Assembly (NCBI GenBank): GCA_964599875.1
Contig: CAZRHE010000002.1
Coordinates: 62,001 to 126,000 of the forward strand
Source of the DNA: RGIG4097 sp964599875
GTDB lineage: Bacteria; Bacillota; Clostridia; Christensenellales; CAG-917
Length of the DNA: 64,000 nt
Direction: 5' to 3'
Made by a program: the position numbers and the translations under genes. The stretch's first letter is position 1; every line of letters begins with the position of its first letter. The notes beneath the pieces were generated by a model. That model had not been told where the DNA came from and searched no databases. It saw nothing but the letters and a program-made list of their open reading frames with translations. Below are positions 1 through 8,777 of the stretch, piece by piece.

Positions 1-1860
1 AACCTTGTCAACGCGAGTATAGAAGGGGATGAAATCGTCATCGCGGAGGATAAGAACGAGGCGCAAATCGAAACCGCATACGGCGTAGTCACCCTGACCG
101 TCGAAGACGGAATAGTCATCAAAAACAAAAACCTCTTCGCATACGTGGACGGCGAAAGCAGTTTCGTGTTTGCAGTGGGCGAAAAACTCAATCTCGAAGT
201 CGTGTGGAAGAGTGTATTCAAGGCGGATAAACCTCAGGTTACTTGGAGCGTAGACAACGACAGAATCGCTACCGTCACGGACGGCGTGCTCGAAGGAAAG
301 GGCAACGGCATAGTGACCGTGACCGCGACTTGCGGAGATTATAGCGACGTTCTCACTCTCAACGTGAGAGAAAAAGCGGTGTCCGTCATTATGGATAAGA
401 CGGCGGACGAATATACGGACGCGGGACTTGCGCTCGAATACGTAATCCCCACTCTCAAATACGAGAATATAGAGGCAAACAAAAACAAGGTTGCAAACTA
501 TATTGACGTTGAGTTGGTGCGTCCCGCACCCCCTGAAAGTGAAAAAGCGGCGTTTTACGAGGCATTCAAGTTCGAACTTCTCGAAAACGGAGAAGTTAGC
601 GACAAAGGCTACTTTGTGAGCAACAGACTTTATCTCAATCACGAAAAAGTGACCGAGAAAACGGTCCTAACCGTGAAAGTCAGTGCGAAGTATCCCAAAT
701 TCCCGACGAGCAGTCTTTCCCGCGATAACGTGGAAATAACCGTCGTGAATGCAGTCAAGGCAACCGATTTCGACACCTTGAAAGCCGCAACCGAAGAAAA
801 AATCAACGTGTGTCTTGTGAATAATATCGAAATCGACCACTCTATCCGCACGGATTCTCCCGTTCTTTACAACTCGGCGGGTTACTACGGCAACGGATTT
901 ATGCTCTCCGCAGAGCCCGGTCAACTCACAAACACCCACGCCGCGCTTATGATTTGCAATGCGGATAACTCTTTCGTGTCCAACGGCATATTCCGCGCAA
1001 ACCGCGTCGTAGGGGATAGTATCTCGCAAGACCAGACCGAAGGTTTCCAAGGCTCCGCCATTATGTTCGGCACCAGAGGACGCACGCACGGCGATTACGA
1101 GAACGGCAATTATTGCTATCTCTCCAACACGAGAGCGGAATATTGTATCTTCGAAAACGGCAACGCGCTTTGCAAAGTGTTCACTTGCGAAACCACGTTA
1201 GAGGGTTGTATTCTCCGCAACTGCGCGGGCGTCGGCATCTACGTGCCTACGAGAACTTTCGGAAACGACCCCGACACCATGACCGTCAGTTACTCGAAAC
1301 TTACCACCAAAAACTGCGTCATGTCCAACCTTGTCGGCATGAGCCTTTCTTTCGAGTATAAAGACTATGCGCTCGACGCAAACAAAGAGATCATCGTAGA
1401 AAAACGCGACGCACTCCTTGCGGAAGGCAAAAACACTTTCTACAAGCAAGAAGGTTTCCTCGATATATACAACTGGCAATCCGTCAACACGATGAATCTT
1501 CTTCCGAGCGACGTTTTCGGAAGCGGTGATACCGACGTCGCGCTTGCACAGGGCATAAACACCCTCCTTCGCGAAAGACTTTTGGATAAGAAGATCGAGG
1601 ATTATCGCTATTCGTATAACCGCGAGGAATTCTTCCTCATCGGCTTTATGAGCACGGGCGTAAAATATCCGACTTATCTCGAATGGTCGTTTGAAGACGA
1701 AAGACTGACTTTCGTCACGAGCGATATCTTGAGCGGCTTGGATATCATCGCGAATACGGTCTATCTCTTCACGTACAAGAATACCGTCGAAGATATCGTG
1801 CCGAGCAGCGATTATAAGATAAACAAAAAACTCATAAATAAATTGCACGGAGTCGGGTAA
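1..1860 (+). CDS. Secreted Big2-domain protein, 5'-truncated
   Basis: The frame is open from the first base, so the start codon and any signal peptide lie outside the window; 619 residues are visible. Residues about 57-122 form a bacterial Ig-like (Big2) domain, with VTWSVDNDRIATV and a glycine-rich turn before VTVTATCG. The central part (about residues 270-440) is rich in short Asn/Gly/Cys turns such as NGNALCKVFTCETTLEGC, which resembles a right-handed beta-helix of an extracellular protein. The last 150 residues show no domain I recognise. No wall anchor or membrane segment is visible. The stop at 1858-1860 is followed by a 68-bp gap before the patatin gene, and no terminator is evident. 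Function unknown; a surface or secreted structural or polysaccharide-related role is an inference from the fold type. Confidence 0.7.
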   Translation, partial: NLVNASIEGDEIVIAEDKNEAQIETAYGVVTLTVEDGIVIKNKNLFAYVDGESSFVFAVGEKLNLEVVWKSVFKADKPQVTWSVDNDRIATVTDGVLEGKGNGIVTVTATCGDYSDVLTLNVREKAVSVIMDKTADEYTDAGLALEYVIPTLKYENIEANKNKVANYIDVELVRPAPPESEKAAFYEAFKFELLENGEVSDKGYFVSNRLYLNHEKVTEKTVLTVKVSAKYPKFPTSSLSRDNVEITVVNAVKATDFDTLKAATEEKINVCLVNNIEIDHSIRTDSPVLYNSAGYYGNGFMLSAEPGQLTNTHAALMICNADNSFVSNGIFRANRVVGDSISQDQTEGFQGSAIMFGTRGRTHGDYENGNYCYLSNTRAEYCIFENGNALCKVFTCETTLEGCILRNCAGVGIYVPTRTFGNDPDTMTVSYSKLTTKNCVMSNLVGMSLSFEYKDYALDANKEIIVEKRDALLAEGKNTFYKQEGFLDIYNWQSVNTMNLLPSDVFGSGDTDVALAQGINTLLRERLLDKKIEDYRYSYNREEFFLIGFMSTGVKYPTYLEWSFEDERLTFVTSDILSGLDIIANTVYLFTYKNTVEDIVPSSDYKINKKLINKLHGVG

Positions 1861-1928
1861 AACTGACAAAACGCACTTTAACATATGAAAATCGATACGT
1901 AAACACCCGTATCGGTGAGGAGCAAACT

Positions 1929-2741
1929 ATGCAACGGGAAAAACTCGGTTTAATTCTTGAGGGCGGCGGCGCAAAAGGCGTCTATCAAATGGGGGCTATA
2001 GAAGCACTCCACGAGGCAGGCGTTGTTTTCGACGGCGTCGCAGGCACGTCAATCGGTGCCGTCAACGGCGCGGTCTTTGTCGCCGACGGCGTAGAAAGAA
2101 TGTCCGCACTTTGGGACGAGGTCACTTTCAGTACGGTTTTCGATATCGATCCCGACTGGATTTCCAAGTACAAAAACAAGGATTTCGACCTCGATATGAT
2201 GTCGTACGCGGGCAAAAAACTCACCAATCTCCGAGAGGTCATAAAGGACTCCTACGTCAAGAGCGAAAAGTGGCTTTACGACCGCCTCGAAGAAAGAAAA
2301 GTGAGAGAATCAAAACTCGATTTCGGGCTCGTGACTTACGATATCACCAATATGAAACCCGTCGAACTCATGAAAGAGGATATCCCGGACGGTAAACTTT
2401 TGGACTTCGTCATCGCGTCCGCCTCTTTCCCCATCTTTCCGCCCAAGGTCATAGACGGCGTGAAGTATATCGACGGCGGCGTCTACGACAATATGCCCGT
2501 CAATCTCCTCGCTCGTCACGGTTATAGAAAATTCGTCGTCATCCGCACAAACGTCGAATCCAAGCCCCCTAAACGCAATATCGAAAGGGACGACCTCGAT
2601 ATCACTTATATCATGCCCGAGTCAGACCTCGGTCTTGCAATGGCGTTCAACGAGGAGAAATTCGGCAAAATGCGCAAGCAGGGTTACGACGACGCAAGAC
2701 GCCTGCTCGACGCAGGGCTTATCTTGCCTTACAACGAATAG
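1929..2741 (+). CDS. Patatin-like phospholipase / serine hydrolase
   Basis: A 270-residue cytoplasmic patatin-family lipid acyl hydrolase. The oxyanion-hole loop EGGGAKG is at residues 11-17, the nucleophile elbow GTSIG holds Ser41, and the catalytic Asp is Asp182 in the DGG motif, so the Ser-Asp dyad is complete. Length and architecture match the short bacterial RssA/YlbK-like group. The start is supported by a GAGGAGC ribosome site 7 bases upstream. The stop is directly followed by the polA ATG with no gap, so the two are very likely co-transcribed and translationally coupled. The substrate cannot be read from sequence; members of this family deacylate phospholipids or other acyl esters. 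Confidence 0.88.
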   Translation: MQREKLGLILEGGGAKGVYQMGAIEALHEAGVVFDGVAGTSIGAVNGAVFVADGVERMSALWDEVTFSTVFDIDPDWISKYKNKDFDLDMMSYAGKKLTNLREVIKDSYVKSEKWLYDRLEERKVRESKLDFGLVTYDITNMKPVELMKEDIPDGKLLDFVIASASFPIFPPKVIDGVKYIDGGVYDNMPVNLLARHGYRKFVVIRTNVESKPPKRNIERDDLDITYIMPESDLGLAMAFNEEKFGKMRKQGYDDARRLLDAGLILPYNE

Positions 2742-5249
2742 ATGTCAAACAAAATTATTTTAATAGACGGCAACAGTTTGCTTCATCGCGCCTATCACGC
2801 CCTCCCGGGACTCAAAACCTCGAAGGGTACGTATACGGGCGCGATTTTAGGTTTCTTGCGCCTTACCGCTAAACTTGTCAAAGAGCAAAAACCTACTCAT
2901 ATCGCAGTCGCTTTCGACCTCAAAGCGCCCACTTTCAGACATAAAATGTTCGACGGCTACAAGGCTACCAGAAAGCCTATGGACGCCGAACTTGCAATGC
3001 AGGTCGAACCGCTTAAAAACATACTATCCGCAATGCGACTTAAAGTCGTGAGCCTCGAGGGTTACGAGGCGGACGATATCCTCGGCACGCTTTCAAAGCG
3101 TTTCGACGACGAAACCCTCATCGTCACGGGGGATAGGGATAGTTTCCAACTCGTCGGAGAATCTACGCACGTCCTTTGGACGAAAAAAGGGGTGACGGAT
3201 ATCGTGGAAGTCACTCCCGAAAGTTTGCTTGCAGACGGTTTCACCGTTGAAAAATTCATCGACTACAAGGCGCTCCGCGGCGACCCGTCCGACAATATCC
3301 CCGGCATAAAGGGCGTGGGCGAAAAGACCGCGAAAGACCTTCTCGACAAATTCGGCAGTCTTGACGAAATCCTCGCGCGTGCGGACGAAATCCCCGGCAA
3401 ACTCGGCGAGCAAGTCAAAAACGGAAAGGATATCGCACTCCTTTCCCGCACTCTTGCAACCATAGACCGCGACGTCCCCGTCGAGTGTACTCTCGAGGAT
3501 ATGGCGTTCAATCCCGTGTTCCCGAAAGAAGTAAAAATCATGCTGCAAGAACTCGAACTAAATTCCATAGTCGCGTCTATGGAATTCGAGGAGGGGGACG
3601 CTCCCGCGGCAAGGGAAAGAGCGGAAGTCGAAAAAGTCGAAATCACCGCAACCGCAGATATCGAAAAGTATATGACGGGGGATTCCGTCGCCGTCCTCAT
3701 CGGTGACAAAATCTCGTTTGCCGTCGACGAAAAGAAAGAATACGTGTTGTCTTGCGGAGACGATTTGTTCGCGGATATGACCTTCGACAGCGCGCTCGAC
3801 GAGGTCAAACGACTTGTCAAAACCAAAACCCTTATCTGCTACGATTCCAAAGCACTTCGCAAAAATTACGGCGTGGAATCCGAAAAATTCTTCGACGTTA
3901 TGATTGCGACGCACCTCGTGAGAGAAAGTGCACCGATTAAGTCGATAGATGCCGTTCTCGGCGCGGAAGGGCTTGAAATAGGGGCGGCGCAAACATTCTT
4001 CTATGCCGCCGAACTTAAAGACAAAATCGCAAAAAAGGGACTTGAACGACTGTTTTACGACGTTGAACAGCCACTTTCGGTTGTTCTCGGCAAAATGGAA
4101 GAGAGAGGTTTTTCAGTCGAGGCGGAAAGACTCGACGACCTTAAAGTCAAATATACGAATATTGTGGACGACCTCACGAAACGGATTTACGACGCCGTCG
4201 GATTCGAGTTTAACGTAGCGTCGCCTAAACAACTCGGCGACGTGCTTTTTGAAAAACTCGGGCTTAAACACGGCAAAAAAACAAAGACGGGTTACAGCGT
4301 CGGGGAAGAAGTTTTGTCGGGGCTCGTATCCGAGCACCCCGTCGTCCCTCTCGTCCTCGAATGGCGAAGATATAATAAACTCCTGTCGACTTACGTCGTC
4401 GGACTTCAACCGCTCGTCAACAGAGGTAAAATCCACACCGAATTCAATCAGTGCATAACTACGACGGGCAGGCTGTCGAGCACCAATCCCAACTTGCAAA
4501 ATATCCCCGTCCGCAGCGAAGAATCAAAAGACGTAAAGAGTGCTTTCGTCGCAAGCGGAGATAACGTCCTCGTGTCCGCCGACTACAGTCAAATCGAACT
4601 TCGTTTGCTCGCGCATTTCAGCGGGGACGAGAAACTCATCGAGGCGTACAACCGCGCGGACGATATTCACGCGCTCACCGCATCACAAATCCTCGGAATC
4701 CCCGTGGACGAAATCACTCCCGCGCAAAGACGGGACGCAAAGGCGGTCAATTTCGGCATTATCTACGGCATGAGCGACTTCGGGCTTGCGGAAAACCTCG
4801 CTATCCCCAAATATAAGGCGAAAGAATTTATCGAAAGATATTTCGAAACCTATCCCACCGTCAAAGAATACCTCGACGGAAACGTGGCGTTTGCAAAGGA
4901 GCACGGCTATGCGGTCACTTTGCTCGGCAGAAGAAGAAATTTGTCGGATATAAACGCGTCCAATTATCTCGTGCGCTCGTCCGCTGAAAGAATGGCGAAG
5001 AATACTCCCTTGCAGGGCTCGGCGGCGGATATCATCAAACTCGCTATGCTCGGCGTGGAAAAACGCCTTGAAAACATGAAATCCAAGATGATTTTACAGG
5101 TGCACGACGAACTCATCATCGACACCGCACCCGACGAAAAAGACGAGGTCGTAAGGATTTTGAAAGAGGAAATGGAAGGCGCGGTTTCTTTGAGAGTACC
5201 TCTCATCGCGGACGCAGTCGTCGGCAAGAAGTGGAGCGACCTCAAATGA
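2742..5249 (+). CDS. polA: DNA polymerase I
   Basis: An 835-residue family A DNA polymerase for repair and Okazaki-fragment processing. The N-terminal 5'-3' exonuclease/flap endonuclease domain (about 1-290) begins with IILIDGNSLLHRAYHALPG and carries the GDPSDNIPGIKGVGEKTA helix-hairpin-helix. The middle domain has lost the DxE and related carboxylates of the 3'-5' exonuclease, as is common in Firmicutes, so it is probably not proofreading. The polymerase domain has motif A (SADYSQIELRLLAHFSGD), motif B (RRDAKAVNFGIIYG) and motif C (VHDELI). The ATG abuts the patatin stop. The 3' end overlaps coaE by 4 bases (ATGA), an arrangement frequent in Clostridia. Confidence 0.97.
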   Translation: MSNKIILIDGNSLLHRAYHALPGLKTSKGTYTGAILGFLRLTAKLVKEQKPTHIAVAFDLKAPTFRHKMFDGYKATRKPMDAELAMQVEPLKNILSAMRLKVVSLEGYEADDILGTLSKRFDDETLIVTGDRDSFQLVGESTHVLWTKKGVTDIVEVTPESLLADGFTVEKFIDYKALRGDPSDNIPGIKGVGEKTAKDLLDKFGSLDEILARADEIPGKLGEQVKNGKDIALLSRTLATIDRDVPVECTLEDMAFNPVFPKEVKIMLQELELNSIVASMEFEEGDAPAARERAEVEKVEITATADIEKYMTGDSVAVLIGDKISFAVDEKKEYVLSCGDDLFADMTFDSALDEVKRLVKTKTLICYDSKALRKNYGVESEKFFDVMIATHLVRESAPIKSIDAVLGAEGLEIGAAQTFFYAAELKDKIAKKGLERLFYDVEQPLSVVLGKMEERGFSVEAERLDDLKVKYTNIVDDLTKRIYDAVGFEFNVASPKQLGDVLFEKLGLKHGKKTKTGYSVGEEVLSGLVSEHPVVPLVLEWRRYNKLLSTYVVGLQPLVNRGKIHTEFNQCITTTGRLSSTNPNLQNIPVRSEESKDVKSAFVASGDNVLVSADYSQIELRLLAHFSGDEKLIEAYNRADDIHALTASQILGIPVDEITPAQRRDAKAVNFGIIYGMSDFGLAENLAIPKYKAKEFIERYFETYPTVKEYLDGNVAFAKEHGYAVTLLGRRRNLSDINASNYLVRSSAERMAKNTPLQGSAADIIKLAMLGVEKRLENMKSKMILQVHDELIIDTAPDEKDEVVRILKEEMEGAVSLRVPLIADAVVGKKWSDLK

Positions 5250-5788
5250 AAATCGCGATTATAGGCGGAATAGGGAGCGGAAAAAGCGCGGTGTTGTCTG
5301 TTGCAAAAGCACTCGGCTATACTACACTGTCCGCGGATGATATAAATCGCGAATTGCTGTCCGACCCCGAATACGTCGAGAAGATAGAAAAAAGATTTCC
5401 GTCAGTCGTGAAAAACGGCGTCGTGGATAAATCCGCACTCTCCGTTATCGTGTTCTCCGATGAAAACGCAAGGCTTGACCTCAACGCAATCGCTCATCCC
5501 GAAATCGGGAAGAGAATTTTGAGTGCGGGGGATGCGGTCGTAGAGTTGCCGCTTGCGCTCGAGAGCGGCGTTATCGACATCTTCGATGAAATAATCCTCG
5601 TCAGGTGCTCCCTCGATAAGCGTTTGGAACGTCTTGAAAAGAGGGGAGTGGAAAAAGAGCGCGCGTTGAAAATCATCGAGGCGCAAGTCCCCGTGTCCGA
5701 ACTTGAAAAAGTCGCGACGAAAATCATCGATAACGACGGCACTATGGAAGAACTCGTAGAGAAAGCAAGTCTCGCACTCAAAAAATAG
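5246..5788 (+). CDS. coaE: Dephospho-CoA kinase
   Basis: A 180-residue P-loop kinase for the last step of coenzyme A synthesis, the ATP-dependent phosphorylation of dephospho-CoA. The Walker A motif GGIGSGKS is at residues 6-13, the CoaE motif SADDINREL follows, and the lid region contains LEKRGVEKERA. I chose the ATG at 5246, which overlaps the polA stop as ATGA and gives the standard N-terminus MKIAIIGG; a start 15 bases upstream would add five residues inside polA. The protein is slightly shorter than the usual 190-210 residues but complete. It is translationally coupled to polA. Confidence 0.95.
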   Translation: MKIAIIGGIGSGKSAVLSVAKALGYTTLSADDINRELLSDPEYVEKIEKRFPSVVKNGVVDKSALSVIVFSDENARLDLNAIAHPEIGKRILSAGDAVVELPLALESGVIDIFDEIILVRCSLDKRLERLEKRGVEKERALKIIEAQVPVSELEKVATKIIDNDGTMEELVEKASLALKK

Positions 5789-5790
5789 AC

Positions 5791-5819
5791 TTGTTTTTTC
5801 GACGCAATTCGATTATACT
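5791..5819 (+). promoter_or_regulatory. Predicted promoter of the short-chain dehydrogenase gene
   Basis: The -35 element TTGTTT (5791-5796) is 17 bases from the -10 element TATACT (5814-5819). The coding start is at 5852, with ribosome site AGGGAG. The promoter begins 3 bases after the coaE stop, so the dehydrogenase has its own transcription start. Confidence 0.6.
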
Positions 5820-5851
5820 TTAGAAAACAAAACCTTTTAGGGAGATAAATT

Positions 5852-6631
5852 ATGATTACCGGCAAAAAAATCGTACTCACCGGAGCAAACAGCGGTATCG
5901 GTCTTGAAACCTTGAAACTCCTCGTCCAAGGGGACAACAAGATTTTGGCAGTAGACCTCAACGTCAACAATCTGGAATCTTTCGATAAGTCCAAAGTTAT
6001 CGTTATGCAATGCGACGTTTCCACCAAAGAAAACGTGGACCTCATCTTCGCAACCGCAATCGAAAAACTCGGCGCAATCGATATCTTCTACGCAAACGCG
6101 GGATTCCCTTACTACGAGAAAGTGGACTACGTCAACTGGGAACGCACCGAAAAAATCTTTGCGGTCAACGTATTCTCACCCATCTATTCTTACGAGAAAT
6201 ACGTGGAATATATCGGCGAAAAGAAAGGCGTATTTGCAATCACCGTTTCCGCAATCGGCAAGATGGCGATGCCCGGCTACGCACTTTACAGCGCAAGCAA
6301 ATTCGCAATGCAAGGTTTCCAAGAAGGAATCCGCTACGAGAAAGCGAAAAACGTACAACTCACTTGCCTCTATCCCATCGCTACCGATACGGGATTCTTC
6401 AAAAAGGCGGCGGAAGGCAGTGGCAGAACCATAACCGAGCGTCCTTTCCCCGTGCAAAAACCCGCACACGTCGCAAAATGCATGGTCAAGGGCATAGAGA
6501 AAGGCAAAAAATACGTCAATCCTTCCAAGTTGTTCGTTATGTCCAGAGTGCTTATGGCGATTTGCCCTCCCGTCAAATGGGCGTATCTCGCACTCGAAAA
6601 GAAAAAACTCGCAAGATATCTTGCAAAATAA
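5852..6631 (+). CDS. Short-chain dehydrogenase/reductase (SDR)
   Basis: A 259-residue classical SDR that should catalyse NAD(P)-dependent oxidoreduction. The cofactor loop TGANSGIG starts at residue 10, an acidic residue (VDLNV) follows strand 2 and slightly favours NAD, and the structural NAG motif is present (FYANAGFP). The active-site pair is in YALYSASKF, where Tyr and Lys are spaced as YxxxK. The C-terminus is basic and hydrophobic (ICPPVKWAYLALEKKKLARYL), suggesting loose membrane association. The AGGGAG ribosome site is 9 bases before the ATG. The gene is monocistronic between its own promoter and a strong terminator. The substrate cannot be inferred. Confidence 0.9.
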   Translation: MITGKKIVLTGANSGIGLETLKLLVQGDNKILAVDLNVNNLESFDKSKVIVMQCDVSTKENVDLIFATAIEKLGAIDIFYANAGFPYYEKVDYVNWERTEKIFAVNVFSPIYSYEKYVEYIGEKKGVFAITVSAIGKMAMPGYALYSASKFAMQGFQEGIRYEKAKNVQLTCLYPIATDTGFFKKAAEGSGRTITERPFPVQKPAHVAKCMVKGIEKGKKYVNPSKLFVMSRVLMAICPPVKWAYLALEKKKLARYLAK

Positions 6632-6646
6632 CAAGTCGAGAATATG

Positions 6647-6679
6647 CGAGCCGTGCAAAAGCGCGGCTCGTTTTCTTTT
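6647..6679 (+). terminator. Rho-independent terminator after the SDR gene
   Basis: A 10-bp stem CGAGCCGTGC / GCGCGGCTCG (one T-G wobble) with an AAAA loop is followed by TTTTCTTTT. It isolates the SDR gene from the MATE gene. Confidence 0.9.
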
Positions 6680-6750
6680 AAAGCCGCTTAACGACAAATT
6701 AAATAATTTGTATGATTATTTGCTTTTTTGAAAATACGACGTTTATGCGT

Positions 6751-6779
6751 TTGACTTATTTTTTCCATAAGACTAAAAT
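6751..6779 (+). promoter_or_regulatory. Predicted promoter of the MATE exporter gene
   Basis: TTGACT (6751-6756) is 17 bases from TAAAAT (6774-6779), close to the sigma-A consensus. The predicted start site lies only about 10 bases before the GAGG ribosome site, so the leader is very short. Confidence 0.7.
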
Positions 6780-6797
6780 ACCGTGCGAGGCGTAATT

Positions 6798-8192
6798 ATG
6801 GAAAAAGATTTAACGGTCGGCAAACCGCTTAACGTCATTTGGAAATTCTGTCTGCCGCTTTTCGGCAGTATCATATTTCAGCAACTTTACAACCTTGCGG
6901 ACAGTTTCGTCGCGGGCAAATTCATCGGCAACGACGCTCTTGCGGCGGTGGGCAATTCCTATGAAATAACCCTCATTTTCATAGCATTCGCATTCGGGTG
7001 CAATATAGGTTGCTCGGTCATCGTTTCGAGATTATTCGGCGCGAAGAATTTCAGGGATATGAAAACCGCAATTTACACTACTTGGATTTCGGGTAGCGTA
7101 CTTTGTGCAGTGCTTATGATTCTCGGCGTCACGTGCGGAGAATTGTTGCTTTCTCTCATCAACACTCCGGATTCCTTGATGGCGGATTCCTTGTTATATC
7201 TCGACATTTACGTATGGGGACTTCCTTTCGTCTTCTTCTATAACATTTCTACGGGTATTTTCTCGGCGATGGGGGACAGCAAAACGCCGTTTATCTTCCT
7301 TGCCGTATCCTCACTTGCAAATATCGGGGTGGATATACTTTTCGTCGCGTCCTTCCATATGGGAGTAGCGGGCGTTGCTTGGGCGACCTTTATTTGTCAA
7401 GGCGTAAGTTGTCTTGCGTCCGTCGTAGCGGTGCTGTTTAGACTTCGCAAAATCAAAACGGAGGGCAAAATTCAAGTCTTCTCTTGGCGCATATTCAAGG
7501 ATATCGCGATTATCGCGGTGCCCAGCATAATGCAACAGAGTTTCGTGTCCGTCGGCAACCTCATCATTCAAAGCGTCGTCAACTCTTTCGGAGAGGCGGT
7601 CATGGCGGGATACGCCGCAAGCGTCAAACTCAACAACCTCGTCGTCACGTCCTTTACAACACTCGGCAACGGCATATCGAATTACACCTCTCAAAACCTC
7701 GGCGCAAACAAAACAGAGCGAATTATGCCCGGATTTAAGGCAGGCATGATATTTATTTGGATACTCTGTATCCCTATCGTCGCGCTTTATCTTGCCGCGG
7801 GCAAGCCGCTACTTCTCATATTCCTCGAAGAGGGCGGGGCGGAAGCAATCGAAACGGGACTGAAATTCCTGACCATAGTGTCCCCTTTCTACTTCTTGAT
7901 AGCGGTGAAAATCATCGCGGACGGCGTGTTGCGCGGAGCGGGCAAAATGGTGCGATTCGCTATCACGACCTTTACGGATTTGATTTTGAGAGTCGCGATT
8001 GCCGAACTTCTTTATAAGCCTCTCGGATACGTCGGCATATGGTGGGCGTGGCCTATCGGTTGGGCGGTCGGCACGGTGCTCTCCGCGATATTCTTCTTTA
8101 CGACGAAGTGGAGAGGGTCGCTCCCCGACAACGAATACGTGCGTGAACCGAGAAATCCCGAAGTCCTTAAAGAGCAAAACGAAGTTGCGTAA
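6798..8192 (+). CDS. MATE family multidrug/metabolite exporter
   Basis: A 464-residue polytopic inner-membrane protein of the MATE family, expected to export cationic drugs or metabolites using a Na+ or H+ gradient. The N-terminus (GKPLNVIWKFCLPLFGSIIFQ) and LYNLADSFVAGKFIGNDALAAVG are typical of the first lobe, and the second-lobe counterpart (IIAVPSIMQQSFVSVGNLI) starts near residue 240. About twelve hydrophobic segments are visible and both lobes are complete. I use the ATG at 6798 because GAGG lies 7 bases upstream; a GTG 15 bases earlier lacks a ribosome site. The gene is monocistronic. The substrate cannot be read from sequence. Confidence 0.92.
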   Translation: MEKDLTVGKPLNVIWKFCLPLFGSIIFQQLYNLADSFVAGKFIGNDALAAVGNSYEITLIFIAFAFGCNIGCSVIVSRLFGAKNFRDMKTAIYTTWISGSVLCAVLMILGVTCGELLLSLINTPDSLMADSLLYLDIYVWGLPFVFFYNISTGIFSAMGDSKTPFIFLAVSSLANIGVDILFVASFHMGVAGVAWATFICQGVSCLASVVAVLFRLRKIKTEGKIQVFSWRIFKDIAIIAVPSIMQQSFVSVGNLIIQSVVNSFGEAVMAGYAASVKLNNLVVTSFTTLGNGISNYTSQNLGANKTERIMPGFKAGMIFIWILCIPIVALYLAAGKPLLLIFLEEGGAEAIETGLKFLTIVSPFYFLIAVKIIADGVLRGAGKMVRFAITTFTDLILRVAIAELLYKPLGYVGIWWAWPIGWAVGTVLSAIFFFTTKWRGSLPDNEYVREPRNPEVLKEQNEVA

Positions 8193-8196
8193 ACTA

Positions 8197-8240
8197 TTGA
8201 CAAATTTTTATAGAGGTTATATAATCTAACCCAGTTAGAT
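8197..8240 (+). promoter_or_regulatory. marR promoter with overlapping MarR operator
   Basis: A perfect consensus promoter, TTGACA (8197-8202), 17 bases, TATAAT (8220-8225), runs into a palindrome ATCTAAC-CCA-GTTAGAT at 8224-8240 (7-bp arms, perfect). The same palindrome recurs at 8739-8755 before the next gene. A site over the -10 and start region would let the product of the following marR gene repress its own transcription. Confidence 0.85.
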
Positions 8241-8256
8241 ATCTGCGAGGTGAATT

Positions 8257-8697
8257 ATGGCGACCGAGAAACAAATCGAATACGTTGTAAATGCATTGGA
8301 AAATTCTCATATCGACGAATTTTTGGGTCACCTTAACGGAGCGAAAGAGGGCGTAGGTTTCGTGCTCAAAATTTTGAACGAAAGCGGAAGTCCTTTGACC
8401 GCGGGGGATATCAGCGAAAAAATGAGCGTCAGCACGGCAAGAGTTGCGGTGCTTTTGCAAAAAATGCTCAAAAAAGACCTCATCGTCAAAAAGGCGGACG
8501 AAAAAGACGGACGAGTTACTATCGTCGAGTTGACCGCGCACGGCAAGGACGTCGCACTCTCCATGCAGTCGGAGATGAAAAAACACGTATCCGCAGTCAT
8601 CGACGGGGTAGGAATGGAAAAAATCATTGCGTTTATCGCACTTGCGTCGGAAATCGAGGAAGTCGCAAGGACGAATATCGACGTGAGTGAAATATAA
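8257..8697 (+). CDS. MarR family transcriptional regulator
   Basis: A 146-residue winged-helix regulator. Residues about 35-100 form the DNA-binding fold: LTAGDISEKMSVSTARVAVLLQKMLKKDLI is the helix-turn-helix and recognition helix, and KKADEKDGRVTIVELTAHGK is the wing with the conserved D-x-R. The ends are helical, as in dimerising MarR proteins. The ribosome site GAGG is 6 bases upstream. An exact inverted-repeat operator overlaps its promoter and a near-identical copy precedes the adjacent membrane-protein/ABC operon, so the likely regulon is itself plus the transporter downstream. The ligand is unknown. Confidence 0.92.
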   Translation: MATEKQIEYVVNALENSHIDEFLGHLNGAKEGVGFVLKILNESGSPLTAGDISEKMSVSTARVAVLLQKMLKKDLIVKKADEKDGRVTIVELTAHGKDVALSMQSEMKKHVSAVIDGVGMEKIIAFIALASEIEEVARTNIDVSEI

Positions 8698-8705
8698 AAA
8701 GAATT

Positions 8706-8730
8706 GCGTTTTTGAAAACGCTTATTTTTT
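8706..8730 (+). terminator. Short terminator after marR
   Basis: GCGTTTT-TG-AAAACGC (8706-8721) is followed by TTATTTTTT. The stem is short and AT-rich, so read-through into the next operon is possible. The same stretch could instead supply a -35-like TTGAAA (8712-8717) for the downstream promoter. Confidence 0.55.
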
Positions 8731-8738
8731 ACGGAATT

Positions 8739-8755
8739 ATCTAACCCAGTTAGAA
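8739..8755 (+). promoter_or_regulatory. Second MarR operator, before the HXXEE/ABC operon
   Basis: ATCTAAC-CCA-GTTAGAA matches the marR operator in 16 of 17 positions, with 6-bp perfect arms plus one mismatch. It lies 23 bases before the ATG at 8778. A plausible overlapping promoter is TTGAAA (8712-8717), 17 bases, AATTAT (8735-8740). Confidence 0.75.
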
Positions 8756-8777
8756 ATATATTTCAAAGGAGAATAGT

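Noticed and set aside
3570..3960. Damage to polA because the 3'-5' exonuclease carboxylates are missing.
   Set aside because: Loss of proofreading residues is normal in many Firmicutes PolA proteins; length and all polymerase motifs are intact.
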